A stretch of 44,350 bases of DNA from Acidobacteriaceae bacterium (GCA_019243205.1 JAFAUR010000848.1:1-44350), one strand, 5' to 3'; counted from the first letter of the stretch, positions 8,958 to 19,438 are shown. Notes: generated by a model from the letters alone, not told the origin. Program-made: numbers and translations.

Positions 8958-9578
8958 ATGATTACTGATCCCAGCATTGAGCACTACATGTATGATCTGC
9001 TGCCTGCGCGCGATCCGGTACTTGCAGAGATGGAACGCTATGCTGAACAGCGAGAGATTCCAATCATCGGACCGGCGGTTGGTCGCCTGCTGGCCACGTT
9101 TGTTATGGCGAGCAAGGCGCGAAGGATCTTTGAGCTCGGCTCAGCAATCGGGTACTCGACAATCTGGCTGGCGCAAGCGGCTGGCGACGGCGCGGAGGTG
9201 CATTACTCGGACGGCAGCGCCGAGAACGCGGAACGGGCCCGTGGCTATTTTGAACGAGCGGATGTAGCAGACCGGATTCAGATTCACGTCGGCGACGCAC
9301 TCAAGGCGTTGGCGCAGGCGCCAGGCGAGTTCGATTTCATCTTCAACGATGTCAATAAGGACGGCTACCCGGCGGTGCTCGAGGCAGTACCGCGGCGGAT
9401 AAGACGCGGCGGATTATTTGTTACGGACAACACATTGTGGCATTCAAGCGTGCTCGATCCCCACGAAGATACCGATCACGCGGTGCGGCTCTTTAATCAG
9501 CAACTTTTCGCCTCGCCTTATTTCTACGCGGCCCAAGTTCCATTACGGGATGGTGTCTCGGTGGCAGTGCGATTGTAA
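8958..9578 (+). CDS. O-methyltransferase (class I SAM-dependent, family 3)
   Basis: FELGSAIGYSTIWLAQA SAM motif, DFIFNDVNKDGYPAVLEAVPRRIRRGGLFVTDNTLW. Confidence 0.92.
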   Translation: MITDPSIEHYMYDLLPARDPVLAEMERYAEQREIPIIGPAVGRLLATFVMASKARRIFELGSAIGYSTIWLAQAAGDGAEVHYSDGSAENAERARGYFERADVADRIQIHVGDALKALAQAPGEFDFIFNDVNKDGYPAVLEAVPRRIRRGGLFVTDNTLWHSSVLDPHEDTDHAVRLFNQQLFASPYFYAAQVPLRDGVSVAVRL

Positions 9579-9602
9579 GCGTTTCCGCGCCCATAGCCAA
9601 GC

Positions 9603-10430
9603 TTACGCGTCGCGCTCGTGCTGGGGCTCGCCGGCTGACCGGCTTTCGGAACCTCTGACGAGCGTTTCAGCCGGTCGCAGGTTCTCAAATGCCTTGCTGA
9701 TCGCCGAGAAGATATCAATGGGAAGCGGAAAGACGACGGTAGTGTTCTTTTCCGCTCCGATCTCTACGAGCGTCTGCAAATAACGTAATTGAATCGCTAC
9801 AGGCTGGCGCTGGATCAGCTCTGCAGCCATGGCCAACTTCTCTGCCGCAAGATATTCGCCTTCCGCATGAATGATCTTGGCTCGCCTTTCGCGTTCCGCC
9901 TCAGCCTGACGAGCAATGGCGCGAATCATTTGATCCGGCAAATCGACCTGCTTGACTTCGACCTTGGTTACCTTAACGCCCCAGGGTTCCGTATCCTGGT
10001 CGAGAAGGGATTGCAGGCGGATGTTCAGCTTGTCTCTTTCACTCAAGACTTCATCAAGATCTACCTGCCCCAACACGCTGCGCAAACTCGTCTGCGCAAG
10101 CTGCGAAGTCGTGTAGAGGTACTCCGCGACCTCGAGCACGGCGCGCATCGGATCGAGAACCCGCAAGAAGACGACGGCATTCACCTTGATAGTGACGTTA
10201 TCGCGTGTAACAACATCTTGGGGTGGCACTTCGAGGGTGGTAAGACGTAATGAGATTCGCGCCATCCGGTCGATGGGCCGGAAGATAAGCACCAATCCAG
10301 GTCCCTTTGGGCGCGACAAAACGCGTCCGAGGCGGAAGACTACAGCGCGTTCGTACTCCGCAAGAATCTTGATAGAAGAAATCAGATAGAGTGCAAGCAC
10401 GAGCAGCACGAAGGGCGTAATGGGAAACAT
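9603..10430 (-). CDS. SPFH/stomatin-like (slipin) protein
   Basis: [32 protein letters not shown]; typical slipin core, adjacent to an NfeD gene. Confidence 0.93.
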   Translation of the reverse strand: MFPITPFVLLVLALYLISSIKILAEYERAVVFRLGRVLSRPKGPGLVLIFRPIDRMARISLRLTTLEVPPQDVVTRDNVTIKVNAVVFLRVLDPMRAVLEVAEYLYTTSQLAQTSLRSVLGQVDLDEVLSERDKLNIRLQSLLDQDTEPWGVKVTKVEVKQVDLPDQMIRAIARQAEAERERRAKIIHAEGEYLAAEKLAMAAELIQRQPVAIQLRYLQTLVEIGAEKNTTVVFPLPIDIFSAISKAFENLRPAETLVRGSESRSAGEPQHERDA

Positions 10431-10437
10431 AGTTGAT

Positions 10438-11709
10438 CTACTTCGCGGCCTCCACTTTAAGAGTGAGTCCCTGGACCTCTGTTACACGAACCGGGGTGCC
10501 CGGCGGAATCGGGCTAGAACTTACTGCGTTCCAATATTCTCCCCGAATGAGTACCTTGCCGGAAGGCGAAAGCTGAGTCAGGGCCACACCGGTGACGTTT
10601 CGCATAGCGCTTGGACCCGTCATCACGGCCTGCTTGCGAGCGTTGACAACAAGCGAGACAAGAAACAGCGATATCAGTGAGAAGGGCAGAGCCAACGCAA
10701 TTGCTGTACTCATTCGAATCCGCATTTCCGGCGGTCCGTTGATCAGAAGGAGAGAACCCAGCACCATCGCCACCGCGCCCCCCGCTCCCAGGATGCCGTG
10801 CGATGCAAATTTGGTTTCAAGAGCGAAGAATACGAAAGAAAGCAGCAGCAGTGCAACTCCAACCCAATTTATCGGCAACACGGAGAGCGCCGAGAGGCCC
10901 AGCAACAACAGGATGGCGCCGCCCACTCCCGGAAAGATCAGGCCCGGCGATAGATATTCAACCCAGAGCCCGAGCGCGCCCAGAACCAGCAAAATGAGCG
11001 CTATATTCGGGTCCGCAATGGATGAAAAAATCTCTTCACGTATGCCAGGACGGTACTCGATGACGAGGGGCCGCGACAATCGAAGCGTCTGATGCCTGCC
11101 ATCGAAGCGCAGTACGGTACGGTCATTCAAAGACGTTAGAAGCTGCCGCTCGTCAGGGACGACCATATCGACAATATGTTGATGCAGCGCTTCTCCAGCT
11201 GTGAAGGACTTGGCTTCGAAGACGGCTTTCTCGGATAGCTCCACATTTCTTTCGCGCTTTGAAACAAGGCTGCGCAGCAATGCCGCTGCGTCGTTGTCGA
11301 TTTTCTTTCGTAGCTCGGGATCCATTTGCTGTCCTCCAAGCAGGACTGCGGAGGCGGCGCCTGCATTCGTGCCCTCCGTCATGGCGGCGACATCTCCGGC
11401 TTCGAGCAGAAAGAAACCCGCGGAAGCTGCGCGCCCGCCGGCAGGTGTCACAAACGTGATTACGGGAACCGGACAGGCGATTATCTTTTGAATTGCGTCG
11501 CGGGTCGCATCGAAGAGGCCGCCGGGCGTGTTCAGTCGGATCAACAAAAGTTGGGCGTTTTCGCGCTTTGCCTGTTCAATCACATGACTTAAGATCTCGA
11601 CCGTGATCGGATGAACCACACCGTTCACGGACACAGCAACCACCCGACTCTCATCGGTCGCAAATGCCGCATAAGAAATCGACAAAAGCGCAGCGAAAAA
11701 CAGCCTCAT
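10438..11709 (-). CDS. NfeD-family membrane serine protease (ClpP-class)
   Basis: [39 protein letters not shown] catalytic region, multi-TM middle, C-terminal OB-fold-like NfeD domain. Confidence 0.92.
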   Translation of the reverse strand: MRLFFAALLSISYAAFATDESRVVAVSVNGVVHPITVEILSHVIEQAKRENAQLLLIRLNTPGGLFDATRDAIQKIIACPVPVITFVTPAGGRAASAGFFLLEAGDVAAMTEGTNAGAASAVLLGGQQMDPELRKKIDNDAAALLRSLVSKRERNVELSEKAVFEAKSFTAGEALHQHIVDMVVPDERQLLTSLNDRTVLRFDGRHQTLRLSRPLVIEYRPGIREEIFSSIADPNIALILLVLGALGLWVEYLSPGLIFPGVGGAILLLLGLSALSVLPINWVGVALLLLSFVFFALETKFASHGILGAGGAVAMVLGSLLLINGPPEMRIRMSTAIALALPFSLISLFLVSLVVNARKQAVMTGPSAMRNVTGVALTQLSPSGKVLIRGEYWNAVSSSPIPPGTPVRVTEVQGLTLKVEAAK

Positions 11710-12057
11710 CTTGTTCCCTATGATGTCAGCGATTTTCTCAAGTTTTTGTCCGCAACGGCTCGATCTCCGGACAGCCGGTTAAGAAAGCCTGATCTCAGAA
11801 TCGAGCATGACTTCAAAGCTCCGCGCCAGAAGACACGCCGTTACTCCGGGATAAAGCTGCAGGAGGTTGATCTCCTCCATTGTCGTCGCACTGGTACCAG
11901 GGGCACTTCTGCGCACCGTACTCAAACTTCTGCTTTAATGAATCCACCCACTCTGTTTTGCGTCTGGAGACTCTTGATGGCACGAAACACACGAGCCAAG
12001 CCGCGGTCCAGGTCACGCGCGCCAGGACGAAAATTCACGATCTCTCGAGTCAGCTAA

Positions 12058-12927
12058 ATGCTTCTCAACACCAGATACGCACTCCTTTCTTTCGCCACTT
12101 TCCTTGCATGCTTTGAGGGAATTCATGCCGACTCTCCTAACCAGCGAACGCAAAATGCTGAGCGGGCGCGCTCGATCCTCAGCGAGGGCATTAATTCAAA
12201 AGATCCCGATACGAGGGTGCAAACAATTCTTGCGGCCGGCATGATCGGAAAGCGCGATCAACTCCTGGCTCCTTTAGAACGCTCTCTTCAAGATAAGGAC
12301 GTTCCGGTCAGAATCGCCACGGTAAACGCGCTGGCCGATCTGAAACTGCCGGGAAGCGAACCCGACCTCGAGAAGACCTTGAAAACTGATGAAGTTCCTG
12401 AGGTTGCATTCGCTGCGGCCAAAGCTCTTTATGCGATGGGGGTTCCGGCCGGCAAAGCTGCTCTCATGGACGTGTATGACAAGAAAGTGAACGCAAACTC
12501 GAATGTCCTGAAGAAAAAGAGCAGGAGCGTGACAAGGAGCTTCTATTCTTTCAAGTCCGCGACCATGTTCGTTGTGGGTCAAGGCATCGGTTACGTACCG
12601 GTACCTGGCGTGGGGGAGGGGCTATCGGCAATGAACGAACTTCTGGGCGACCCGGATCTGAGTGCAAGGGCAGCCGTGTTGCTGCTTCTCGGGCGCGAAA
12701 AAACTCCGGCAGCTCTCGACCTCTTAAAGCGAGGATTAACGGATGATGATTGGTCGGTCCGTGCGTCTGCCGCTCAGGTCATCGCTTATACCGGAAGATC
12801 GGAACTTGAGGAGTCGCTCGTTCCCCTGTTCAATGACAAGAAAGACAAGGTGCGATTTCGGGCTGCAGGAGCGTATCTGCATCTCTACCTTAAGAAAGAT
12901 AAGGAAACCACAGCTTCAGGTAAGTAA
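12058..12927 (+). CDS. secreted HEAT-repeat protein
   Basis: Signal peptide plus repeats (DKDVPVRIATVNALADLKLP..., DDDWSVRASAAQVIAYTGRSELEESLVPLFNDKKDKVRFRAAGAYLHL). Confidence 0.75.
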   Translation: MLLNTRYALLSFATFLACFEGIHADSPNQRTQNAERARSILSEGINSKDPDTRVQTILAAGMIGKRDQLLAPLERSLQDKDVPVRIATVNALADLKLPGSEPDLEKTLKTDEVPEVAFAAAKALYAMGVPAGKAALMDVYDKKVNANSNVLKKKSRSVTRSFYSFKSATMFVVGQGIGYVPVPGVGEGLSAMNELLGDPDLSARAAVLLLLGREKTPAALDLLKRGLTDDDWSVRASAAQVIAYTGRSELEESLVPLFNDKKDKVRFRAAGAYLHLYLKKDKETTASGK

Positions 12928-13057
12928 GCTCTTCTAGCAGACCGGCAGCTCAGTGACAAATCTAACCGGATTCTTCAATGCCAGGCGCGTACGCGGGGGG
13001 CTCTCAGACAATTCGGACGCGGGAGGTTCTAAAAATGAAAGGTGGAAGGAGAAAGTA

Positions 13058-13783
13058 ATGCTTCGAACTTTGACGGTAATCTGGACGGTGCTGTTGTCCG
13101 GAACGGCCCTGGCACAGCAATCCGGTGCATCCGGCGGTAAGCAGAATGCGATAGCTGCGCTAAAACAATCTCTGGCTGCAAATCAGGCCGCACTCAAGCA
13201 ATACGCGTGGACCGAAACTACGCAAATCAGTCTGAAAGGCGAGGTTAAGAAGCAGGAACAAAAAGAGTGCCAGTATGGGCCGGACGGCAAAGTACAGAAG
13301 ACACCGCTTCCGGGGTCGAGTGCGCCGCAGCAACAATCCGCGGGAGGAAATGGGCGGCGGGGCAGTGCCATGAAGCAACGGATTGTCGAAAAGAAAGTCG
13401 GCGAGATGAAAGACTATATGGATCGTGTGGCGGCGCTGGTGCATGAGTACGCGCCACCGGATCCGCAGAAGATTCAGGCGGCCGCGGCAGCCGGTAACCT
13501 CTCGGTGAACCCTGCGCAACCCGTCTCTACTATCAATATCCATAACTACTTAAAGCAAGGGGATTCGGTCGTTATTGGATTCGACACGGCGGCTAAGAGC
13601 ATCGCTACTTACAACGTGAACTCCTACCTCGACGATCCGAATGCCGACGCAGTGAAGCTTGCGGTAAACTTCGCGAAGCTCCCGGACGGGACAAATCACG
13701 TCGCGCAAAGCGTCCTGGACGCTACCGGCAAGAGCATTCAAGTGAAGGTTACGAACTCGGATTACAAGAAGCTGGGTCAGTGA
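13058..13783 (+). CDS. secreted protein of unknown function
   Basis: GGAAGGAGA upstream of the ATG at 13058; signal peptide MLRTLTVIWTVLLSGTALAQQ. Confidence 0.7.
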   Translation: MLRTLTVIWTVLLSGTALAQQSGASGGKQNAIAALKQSLAANQAALKQYAWTETTQISLKGEVKKQEQKECQYGPDGKVQKTPLPGSSAPQQQSAGGNGRRGSAMKQRIVEKKVGEMKDYMDRVAALVHEYAPPDPQKIQAAAAAGNLSVNPAQPVSTINIHNYLKQGDSVVIGFDTAAKSIATYNVNSYLDDPNADAVKLAVNFAKLPDGTNHVAQSVLDATGKSIQVKVTNSDYKKLGQ

Positions 13784-13790
13784 CGTAGCG

Positions 13791-14450
13791 TTATCTGTCT
13801 CGGACCGTGCTCTGGCCGGCTTTCCTGTTTGACGCGCGATGGATCAGATCGGGAAGAAATTCCTTTACAACCGAGAACCCGACGTTGCTGGCCATTGTAA
13901 TACCGAAACTGAGTGCAGCATCTCCCGCGCTGCTTTGACTCGGAGGAAGCCACAATCTAGCGGCGAAAGCTCCCGCTGCCACTGCGCTCAATTGCGAAAT
14001 TGAAATGACGCGTGTGCCGTCATCTTTGCGGGCGAGTACAGCACTGGTGAGGGCATATTCCGTCCGTGGCCAGAAGCCGTGCTTGCCGGAACCGAAATAG
14101 CGGTTATCTTCGTGTAGCGGCGAGGAAAGCAGGAAGTTTACAGTTTTTTGCGTGAGGTACTGGCCTTCGATATTGGCGTATCTTTGCCCGTACGGCCCCC
14201 ACCCCTGCCCCCATTCGCCGGGCTTGTCATTTGCCTGGTCAATGCCTGCCGACATAGCCGCTTTCGCAAACCCCCACGGGTTGTACAGGCTATGGGCATA
14301 AAGATCGTTTCTCTCAGACTGTGTAAGAGGACGAAAGTCGTTTGCCGTTTTGGTTCCAGCCATATTGACGTAAGTTTCGAAAGCACCAAGGATCTTCTCC
14401 GTTTTCGACTGTTGCGCCTGTGCTGCTGACAACACCAACCAGAACAGCAA
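13791..14450 (-). CDS. secreted protein of unknown function (start uncertain)
   Basis: Signal-like LLFWLVLSAAQAQQ then a coherent soluble protein. No in-frame ATG near the signal; TTG at 14450 is provisional. The N-terminal extension of the tracked ORF to 15185 is antisense to the patatin gene and rejected. Confidence 0.6.
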   Translation of the reverse strand: MLFWLVLSAAQAQQSKTEKILGAFETYVNMAGTKTANDFRPLTQSERNDLYAHSLYNPWGFAKAAMSAGIDQANDKPGEWGQGWGPYGQRYANIEGQYLTQKTVNFLLSSPLHEDNRYFGSGKHGFWPRTEYALTSAVLARKDDGTRVISISQLSAVAAGAFAARLWLPPSQSSAGDAALSFGITMASNVGFSVVKEFLPDLIHRASNRKAGQSTVRDR

Positions 14451-14489
14451 AAAAAGTCGCTCAGCCGCACGTTTGCATCTGGTGTAGCG

Positions 14490-16667
14490 ATGAAACGTGC
14501 GTGCCTCTTCTTCTGTCTGCTGCTTTTCTGGGAGAGCACCTCGGCGAAAGCAGCTAATCCCCGCCCGAAAATCGCGGTTGCTCTTCAGGGTGGCGGCGCT
14601 AAAGGTCTGGCGCACATCGGCGTACTGCGGTGGCTCGAGGAGCACCACATCCCTATCGACTTTGTCGCAGGGACAAGTATGGGAGGCCTCGTCGGAGGCC
14701 TCTACGCGACCGGATACAGCCCTGCCGAGATCCAAGACATGGTCGATGGTGTCGATTGGAATCAAGTCATGTCGGGTGCGATTCCCTATCCCGATCTGGC
14801 CTTTCGCCGCAAAGAGGACCTGCGCGCTTTTCCGAATGCATTGGAAATCGGGCTGAGGCATCGTGTCCAACCTCCGGGAGGATTGAATTCCGGACAGTTC
14901 GTCAGGTTCATTATCGACCGCTACGTTCTGCCCTACTCCGATGTAAAAACTTTCGACGAACTGCCTGTCCCGTTTCGTTGCGTCGCGACCGACATGGTGT
15001 CCGGCAAGGAGGTGGTTTTCAAAGATGGCTCCCTCGCGGATGCACTTCGGGCCACAATGTCCATTCCGGGAGCCTTCTCGCCTGTAAAGCTGAATGGCAG
15101 CGTTTTGGCAGACGGCGGCTTGCTGAACAATTTGCCTACGGACGTCGCGAAGCAGATGGGAGCCGACATAGTCATTGGCGTGCATCTGACTACGGGACCG
15201 GTTGCCCCTCAGAATGTTACATCGTTACTGGAAATGGCGGGCAGATCCACTGACGTAATGATCGATGCAAATGAACTGCGCGGCATGGAGCGCGCCGACA
15301 TTCTAATCACGGTAAGTCTGGTGGGTTATTCCACGCTTGACTTTTCGCGTATTCAGGAAATTATTCCGAAGGGGTATTCGGCTGCTCAAGAGCGCGCGGG
15401 GGTGCTTGACCGGCTTTCGCTTGATGAGCAGGCATGGAGCAGTTATATCGCCTCCCGCAAATCCAAGATCATAAAAACGACGCCCACTCCTGCTTTCGTA
15501 GAAGTGAAGGGCACGAGTCCCAATCTAAGCAGAGACATAGAGCAGCAGATGTCCTCTTTCGTAAACAAACCCATTGATCCGCAAGCTTTGCAAACCAAAC
15601 TCACGACGCAAGCAGGTCTGGGGCGATTCAACAGCTTGAGTTACAGTTTGATCAATCGTGGCAATCAGCCGGGCCTGCTAATTACTGCCGAGGAGAAGGA
15701 TTATTCTCCTCCGTGGATAAAACCCGGTTTCACGATCGACGGATCGGATCCCGATAACGTTCAATTCACGCTCGGAGGTCGGCTGACGATACAGGATCTC
15801 GGAGGATACCGGTCCGAACTCCGGACTGACTTTTCATTTGGGTCCACTTACTTGGTAAGTAGCGAGTACTATCATCCCTTTTCGGCTACCAGCCGCTGGT
15901 TCGTAGCGCCTTCTTTGAGCGCCAGCCGCTCTCCGCTGAATCTTTATGTCAACAATACTTTCTCAGCCGAGTATAAGCTGAACAACTTTGACGGTACCGC
16001 GGACTTGGGATACGCGTTTGACCGATTTAGTGAACTCCGCTTCGGCTACGAGGCGGGCTACCTGAAGGCGAGCCGGTGGGTGGGCATCCGATTGCTACCT
16101 GACGTCTCAGGACGGACGGGTTTCAGCCGCGGGCGGTATGCCATGGATCGCCTCGACAACCCTATCATTCCAAGGCACGGAGTTGCCTTGCTTACGGATG
16201 GAGGCTGGATGGACGCTTATCCTGCCGCCAAAAAAGGATTTCCTTCTGGGGAGCTGAATTTCCTGGCGTTTCATCAAGTCAGTGATCCCGGCTCCATCTA
16301 TTTCGTAGCAGCCGGGGGCACCACGTTCGGACAACATCCCGGCGGTTTGCCGGTATTCTCATTAGGTGGTCCATCCCGGTTAGCGGCTTACGGATTGAAC
16401 CAATTTCTCACCGATCAATATTTCTACTTTCGAGGCGGGTATTTGCATCGCATCGGCACTCTCGCACCATTTCTCGGGAGTGGGGTTTTCCTAGACGGAC
16501 ACTACGAAGTCGCCAAAGCGTACGGACTGCCGAACGCGCCGACCCTACCGAATGATGGCGTGGTCGGAGTCATCACGCAGACCATTCTCGGTCCCGTGCT
16601 CGTCGGGGGAAGCATCGGCCAGGGAGGGCACAGGAAGTGGTTCTTTCAACTTGGCCGTGTTTTCTGA
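14490..16667 (+). CDS. patatin-like phospholipase with POTRA-like and outer-membrane beta-barrel domain (type Vd-like)
   Basis: GGGAKGLAHIGVL oxyanion motif, GTSMGG (GXSXG), DGG (ADGGLLNN); C-terminal barrel-like strands ending GQGGHRKWFFQLGRVF. Confidence 0.9.
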   Translation: MKRACLFFCLLLFWESTSAKAANPRPKIAVALQGGGAKGLAHIGVLRWLEEHHIPIDFVAGTSMGGLVGGLYATGYSPAEIQDMVDGVDWNQVMSGAIPYPDLAFRRKEDLRAFPNALEIGLRHRVQPPGGLNSGQFVRFIIDRYVLPYSDVKTFDELPVPFRCVATDMVSGKEVVFKDGSLADALRATMSIPGAFSPVKLNGSVLADGGLLNNLPTDVAKQMGADIVIGVHLTTGPVAPQNVTSLLEMAGRSTDVMIDANELRGMERADILITVSLVGYSTLDFSRIQEIIPKGYSAAQERAGVLDRLSLDEQAWSSYIASRKSKIIKTTPTPAFVEVKGTSPNLSRDIEQQMSSFVNKPIDPQALQTKLTTQAGLGRFNSLSYSLINRGNQPGLLITAEEKDYSPPWIKPGFTIDGSDPDNVQFTLGGRLTIQDLGGYRSELRTDFSFGSTYLVSSEYYHPFSATSRWFVAPSLSASRSPLNLYVNNTFSAEYKLNNFDGTADLGYAFDRFSELRFGYEAGYLKASRWVGIRLLPDVSGRTGFSRGRYAMDRLDNPIIPRHGVALLTDGGWMDAYPAAKKGFPSGELNFLAFHQVSDPGSIYFVAAGGTTFGQHPGGLPVFSLGGPSRLAAYGLNQFLTDQYFYFRGGYLHRIGTLAPFLGSGVFLDGHYEVAKAYGLPNAPTLPNDGVVGVITQTILGPVLVGGSIGQGGHRKWFFQLGRVF

Positions 16668-16674
16668 GGTTCCC

Positions 16675-17199
16675 TTACCTGCAGGCGAACTTTTTCGGGA
16701 ATTTAGAGAAGGCGTTCTCGACGGCTTTGTCGATCCGTTCGCGCATTTTGCTTGGGTCGCCGAATTTATCGGTGCAGGTGGCTGTCCAGACTGTCTGGTT
16801 TGACCTCTTGTCGACGACGCCAATTACCAGAGTGCTCTTCTTGTAGGTTTTGCCGCCCACAGCCTGAGGTCCCCCAATATCCCACATAGCGACGTCTCCT
16901 ACGGCCGGCGAGGCATCCGTTTGCAACCCAGCGCCATTTCCCCCCATGAAGCGAACTTCCAGGTCAGGGTCCTTTTCAGCCTGCGTGATTTGGAGAGTGT
17001 TCATCTGGGCCGCAACGGCTTCCTTCACAATGGCGTTCACCGTAGGATCCTCGACGAGACCGCGGGAGGTAAGCACGCGACCCGTTGCGACATGGTACGT
17101 TCGAAAGCAGCCCTCCGGATCCGTGTACGTTTTCGTCTTCACATCGCCATGAGTTGCGACGACACACAGAAGAGCGATAACCACCAGCCGCGGTTTCAT
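16675..17199 (-). CDS. secreted DUF4136-like protein
   Basis: Signal peptide; pattern DVKTKTYTDPEGCFRTYHVATG...KKSTLVIGVVDKRSNQTVWTATCTDKFGD. Confidence 0.65.
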   Translation of the reverse strand: MKPRLVVIALLCVVATHGDVKTKTYTDPEGCFRTYHVATGRVLTSRGLVEDPTVNAIVKEAVAAQMNTLQITQAEKDPDLEVRFMGGNGAGLQTDASPAVGDVAMWDIGGPQAVGGKTYKKSTLVIGVVDKRSNQTVWTATCTDKFGDPSKMRERIDKAVENAFSKFPKKFACR

Positions 17200-17201
17200 G
17201 A

Positions 17202-17221
17202 ACTTGATGTTACTTGATGTT
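17202..17221. repeat. 10-bp tandem duplication next to a start codon
   Basis: ACTTGATGTT ACTTGATGTT, 3 nt upstream of the ATG of the 16675-17199 gene. Confidence 0.85.
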
Positions 17222-17263
17222 CGGCAGCGCGGGGGTTTCCTACGTCAGCCCGACACGCCATCG

Positions 17264-17746
17264 CTAAGGAAGCTTGTCAGAGCTAGGAACCGGAGGCAAG
17301 CTGACGCTCCAGGATTCCTCTAGCGAAGTGCGACACGCTCGCGCGACGTTTCTCGAGTACAGTCCAAGGCTGCCTTTCTTGCACTGGCGGTTGTCGAGGC
17401 AGGTATAGAAATCAACCAGGGCGGCAAAGATTTTATCCTGAGCAACGAGGGCCAATGGACCATTGACTATCTGGTCAAGTTCCTGCCGCTTAGACCGTCG
17501 CACTTGCGCCGGCAGGTCGGCTTCCGCAATAGCTGAGGTCAAACTAACAATGTTTTCGTACGTCTCCAGGCGTTTGCTGGCAAACGGCTTTTGCGCTTCT
17601 ATTTGCGCAGCGTTTGCCTGTTGTTTCGCCGTTTGGTGATAGACCCAAACCGTCCACATCCCACCGGCTAACAACGCAATCACGCTAGCGAATTTCGTCG
17701 CTGTATCCCAATCGCGAATTCGGAGTGTTGGGTTATTAGCCATCAA
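17264..17746 (-). CDS. single-TM protein of unknown function
   Basis: One N-terminal TM (FASVIALLAGGMWTVWVYHQ) then a helical soluble domain. Confidence 0.6.
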   Translation of the reverse strand: MMANNPTLRIRDWDTATKFASVIALLAGGMWTVWVYHQTAKQQANAAQIEAQKPFASKRLETYENIVSLTSAIAEADLPAQVRRSKRQELDQIVNGPLALVAQDKIFAALVDFYTCLDNRQCKKGSLGLYSRNVARACRTSLEESWSVSLPPVPSSDKLP

Positions 17747-17975
17747 TGAGTCTCATGTAATCGAACAAGCCACACCGCTTCTGCATTTTCAAGAGTGTAG
17801 ATGAGTTTACAGGAAAACCACCTTGCTTAGAGTGCAAGATGGCGAAGCGCTGTTCTAGCCATGAGTAACTCGCAATCGGAGTAAAGCGGCGGAGGCTCGG
17901 ATTTAAAGTAGGCTAGGAGAGTAGGGATCAACCGAAAGTTCAGGCTGTGCTGATTTAGCTCCCCAAATAACTTGA

Positions 17976-18212
17976 ATGACTTGTCCTAATTGCGGTTTGG
18001 CGAATCCGGATAATGCACGGTTTTGTTCGAATTGCGGGACGCAGTTTGGCGCCCGCAGCGCGGTTCCGCGGACAGGAAACACGATAGCGAAAAATATCGG
18101 CCTCGGGTGCCTGATCGCGCTGGTGATTGTGCTCTTCTTCGGCCTGTCGTGCACACGTGCGTGTTTCGGTCATCGGTATGGGCGCGGTCCCTACGTCATA
18201 CGCCGCCGCTAA
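17976..18212 (+). CDS. zinc-ribbon membrane protein
   Basis: MTCPNCGLANPDNARFCSNCGTQFG zinc ribbon plus one TM. Confidence 0.75.
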   Translation: MTCPNCGLANPDNARFCSNCGTQFGARSAVPRTGNTIAKNIGLGCLIALVIVLFFGLSCTRACFGHRYGRGPYVIRRR

Positions 18213-19093
18213 GACAAAGTCCGTCGGCGAATCAAGACGTTGCCATCTTCGAGCTTGACGTCGAAGGCGGGCTGCGGAGTAGTCGCAGGCCCATTGAGTA
18301 CCTCGCCGTCGTTGAGGCAGAAACGGGACCCATGCCACGGACAGACAACTGAATCGCCTTCGAGCTGACCTTCTGCCAGCGGACCTCCGAGGTGAGAACA
18401 CTGATTTGCAAGGGCTTTGATGCTGGCACCCCGTTTCAGTAATACGACAGGCGTGCCCTTCAAATCCTGTTGCGACAGCTGCCCTTCCGGCAGATCGTCT
18501 ACGCGGCACACGGCGATAAAGTCCTCTGGAAGATCCGTATCCACATCCGGACTGTGGTTGACGCCTATTTTCTGGGTATACGAGAGTGCGCCTCCGAGGA
18601 ATGCGCTGGCCAGAACGACGCCATAACCGACGAATGCTAGAGCACGTCCGCCGGCGCGGTGACCAGTCTTGCGCGCAACGTAAGAAGCCGTATAGAGGGC
18701 AGCAGCACCTACGTTGAGGAGCCCATGTAAGGCACCCACACGCTGAACTCCGCCCTGTGTTTCACTCCAGTCCGTCAAACCGGCAGCAGCGGAAGCAACC
18801 GCGCCGACAAGGCCGATTGCTACGGCAGCATCCGCCCCGGGCGCGTATTCATCGTTGTTTGAGGCCTCGAGCGCGTCCAACACAGTAGCGACCGTCCAAC
18901 TGCCGATCGGGACATCGGTTATCGCGGCATGCAGAGGATGCCCCAGCCAGACGCCGTGGAGGAAGTCCTTTACGTGCCGGCCAGTCGGGCCGCCGGCCTC
19001 AAATGCGTTTCTAACGAATTGTTCGCCTGTTTTCTGTACCGGAGCGAGCCATTCCTGCCGCTCAACCAAAGCCAATATCGGATCCTGACTCAT
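18209..19093 (-). CDS. DUF2231-like membrane domain plus Rieske (2Fe-2S) domain protein
   Basis: Rieske motifs CSHLGG and CPWHGSRF; N-terminal GHPLHAAITDVPIGSWTVATVLD. Confidence 0.9.
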   Translation of the reverse strand: MSQDPILALVERQEWLAPVQKTGEQFVRNAFEAGGPTGRHVKDFLHGVWLGHPLHAAITDVPIGSWTVATVLDALEASNNDEYAPGADAAVAIGLVGAVASAAAGLTDWSETQGGVQRVGALHGLLNVGAAALYTASYVARKTGHRAGGRALAFVGYGVVLASAFLGGALSYTQKIGVNHSPDVDTDLPEDFIAVCRVDDLPEGQLSQQDLKGTPVVLLKRGASIKALANQCSHLGGPLAEGQLEGDSVVCPWHGSRFCLNDGEVLNGPATTPQPAFDVKLEDGNVLIRRRTLS

Positions 19094-19153
19094 GCCTCAA
19101 TAGATGCAAAAGTCAGTATCTTGTGGACCTTTGAGGATCAGCAGAAATACCGA

Positions 19154-19438
19154 TCAGACGTGCGATGTGAGCCAACTCTTGACAGCTCGCAACGCCTCGT
19201 CCTTCGACCCAAAGCCTTCGGGAGATTGGACACTCTCGCCATTCGATCTAATCTCGTAATGCCATGCATCCCGGGGTGCGTCCGTGTGCAGAGTCGCCTC
19301 CAGATTTGAAGGCAGACCGTCGATGGCGTAAGCGATAGCATCTTCATCGGAGCGGTTAATAGCGGAGCCCTTGCGCACCCAACGGAAGGGCTTTCCTAGC
19401 TTGACATTGGCAAGCTGTTGTTCAGTCATGCAAGGCAT
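19154..19438 (-). CDS. small hypothetical protein
   Basis: Coherent ~94-aa ORF (MPCMTEQQLANVKLGKPFRWVRKGSAINRSDEDAIAYAIDGLP...). Confidence 0.5.
   Translation of the reverse strand: MPCMTEQQLANVKLGKPFRWVRKGSAINRSDEDAIAYAIDGLPSNLEATLHTDAPRDAWHYEIRSNGESVQSPEGFGSKDEALRAVKSWLTSHV

Noticed and set aside
9574-9605. GTAAGC...GCTTAC between convergent genes
   Set aside because: 6-bp arms with a long loop and no T-tract; not distinguishable from chance.
11813-12016. - strand ORF with KQKFEYGAQKCPWYQCDD
   Set aside because: Looks partly protein-like but is short, has no SD that I can support, and no recognised homolog; insufficient to call.
13997-15185. N-terminal extension of the minus-strand ORF 13791..15185
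   Set aside because: Upstream of the signal-like sequence (~14450) it runs antisense through the patatin catalytic domain; treated as a shadow frame.
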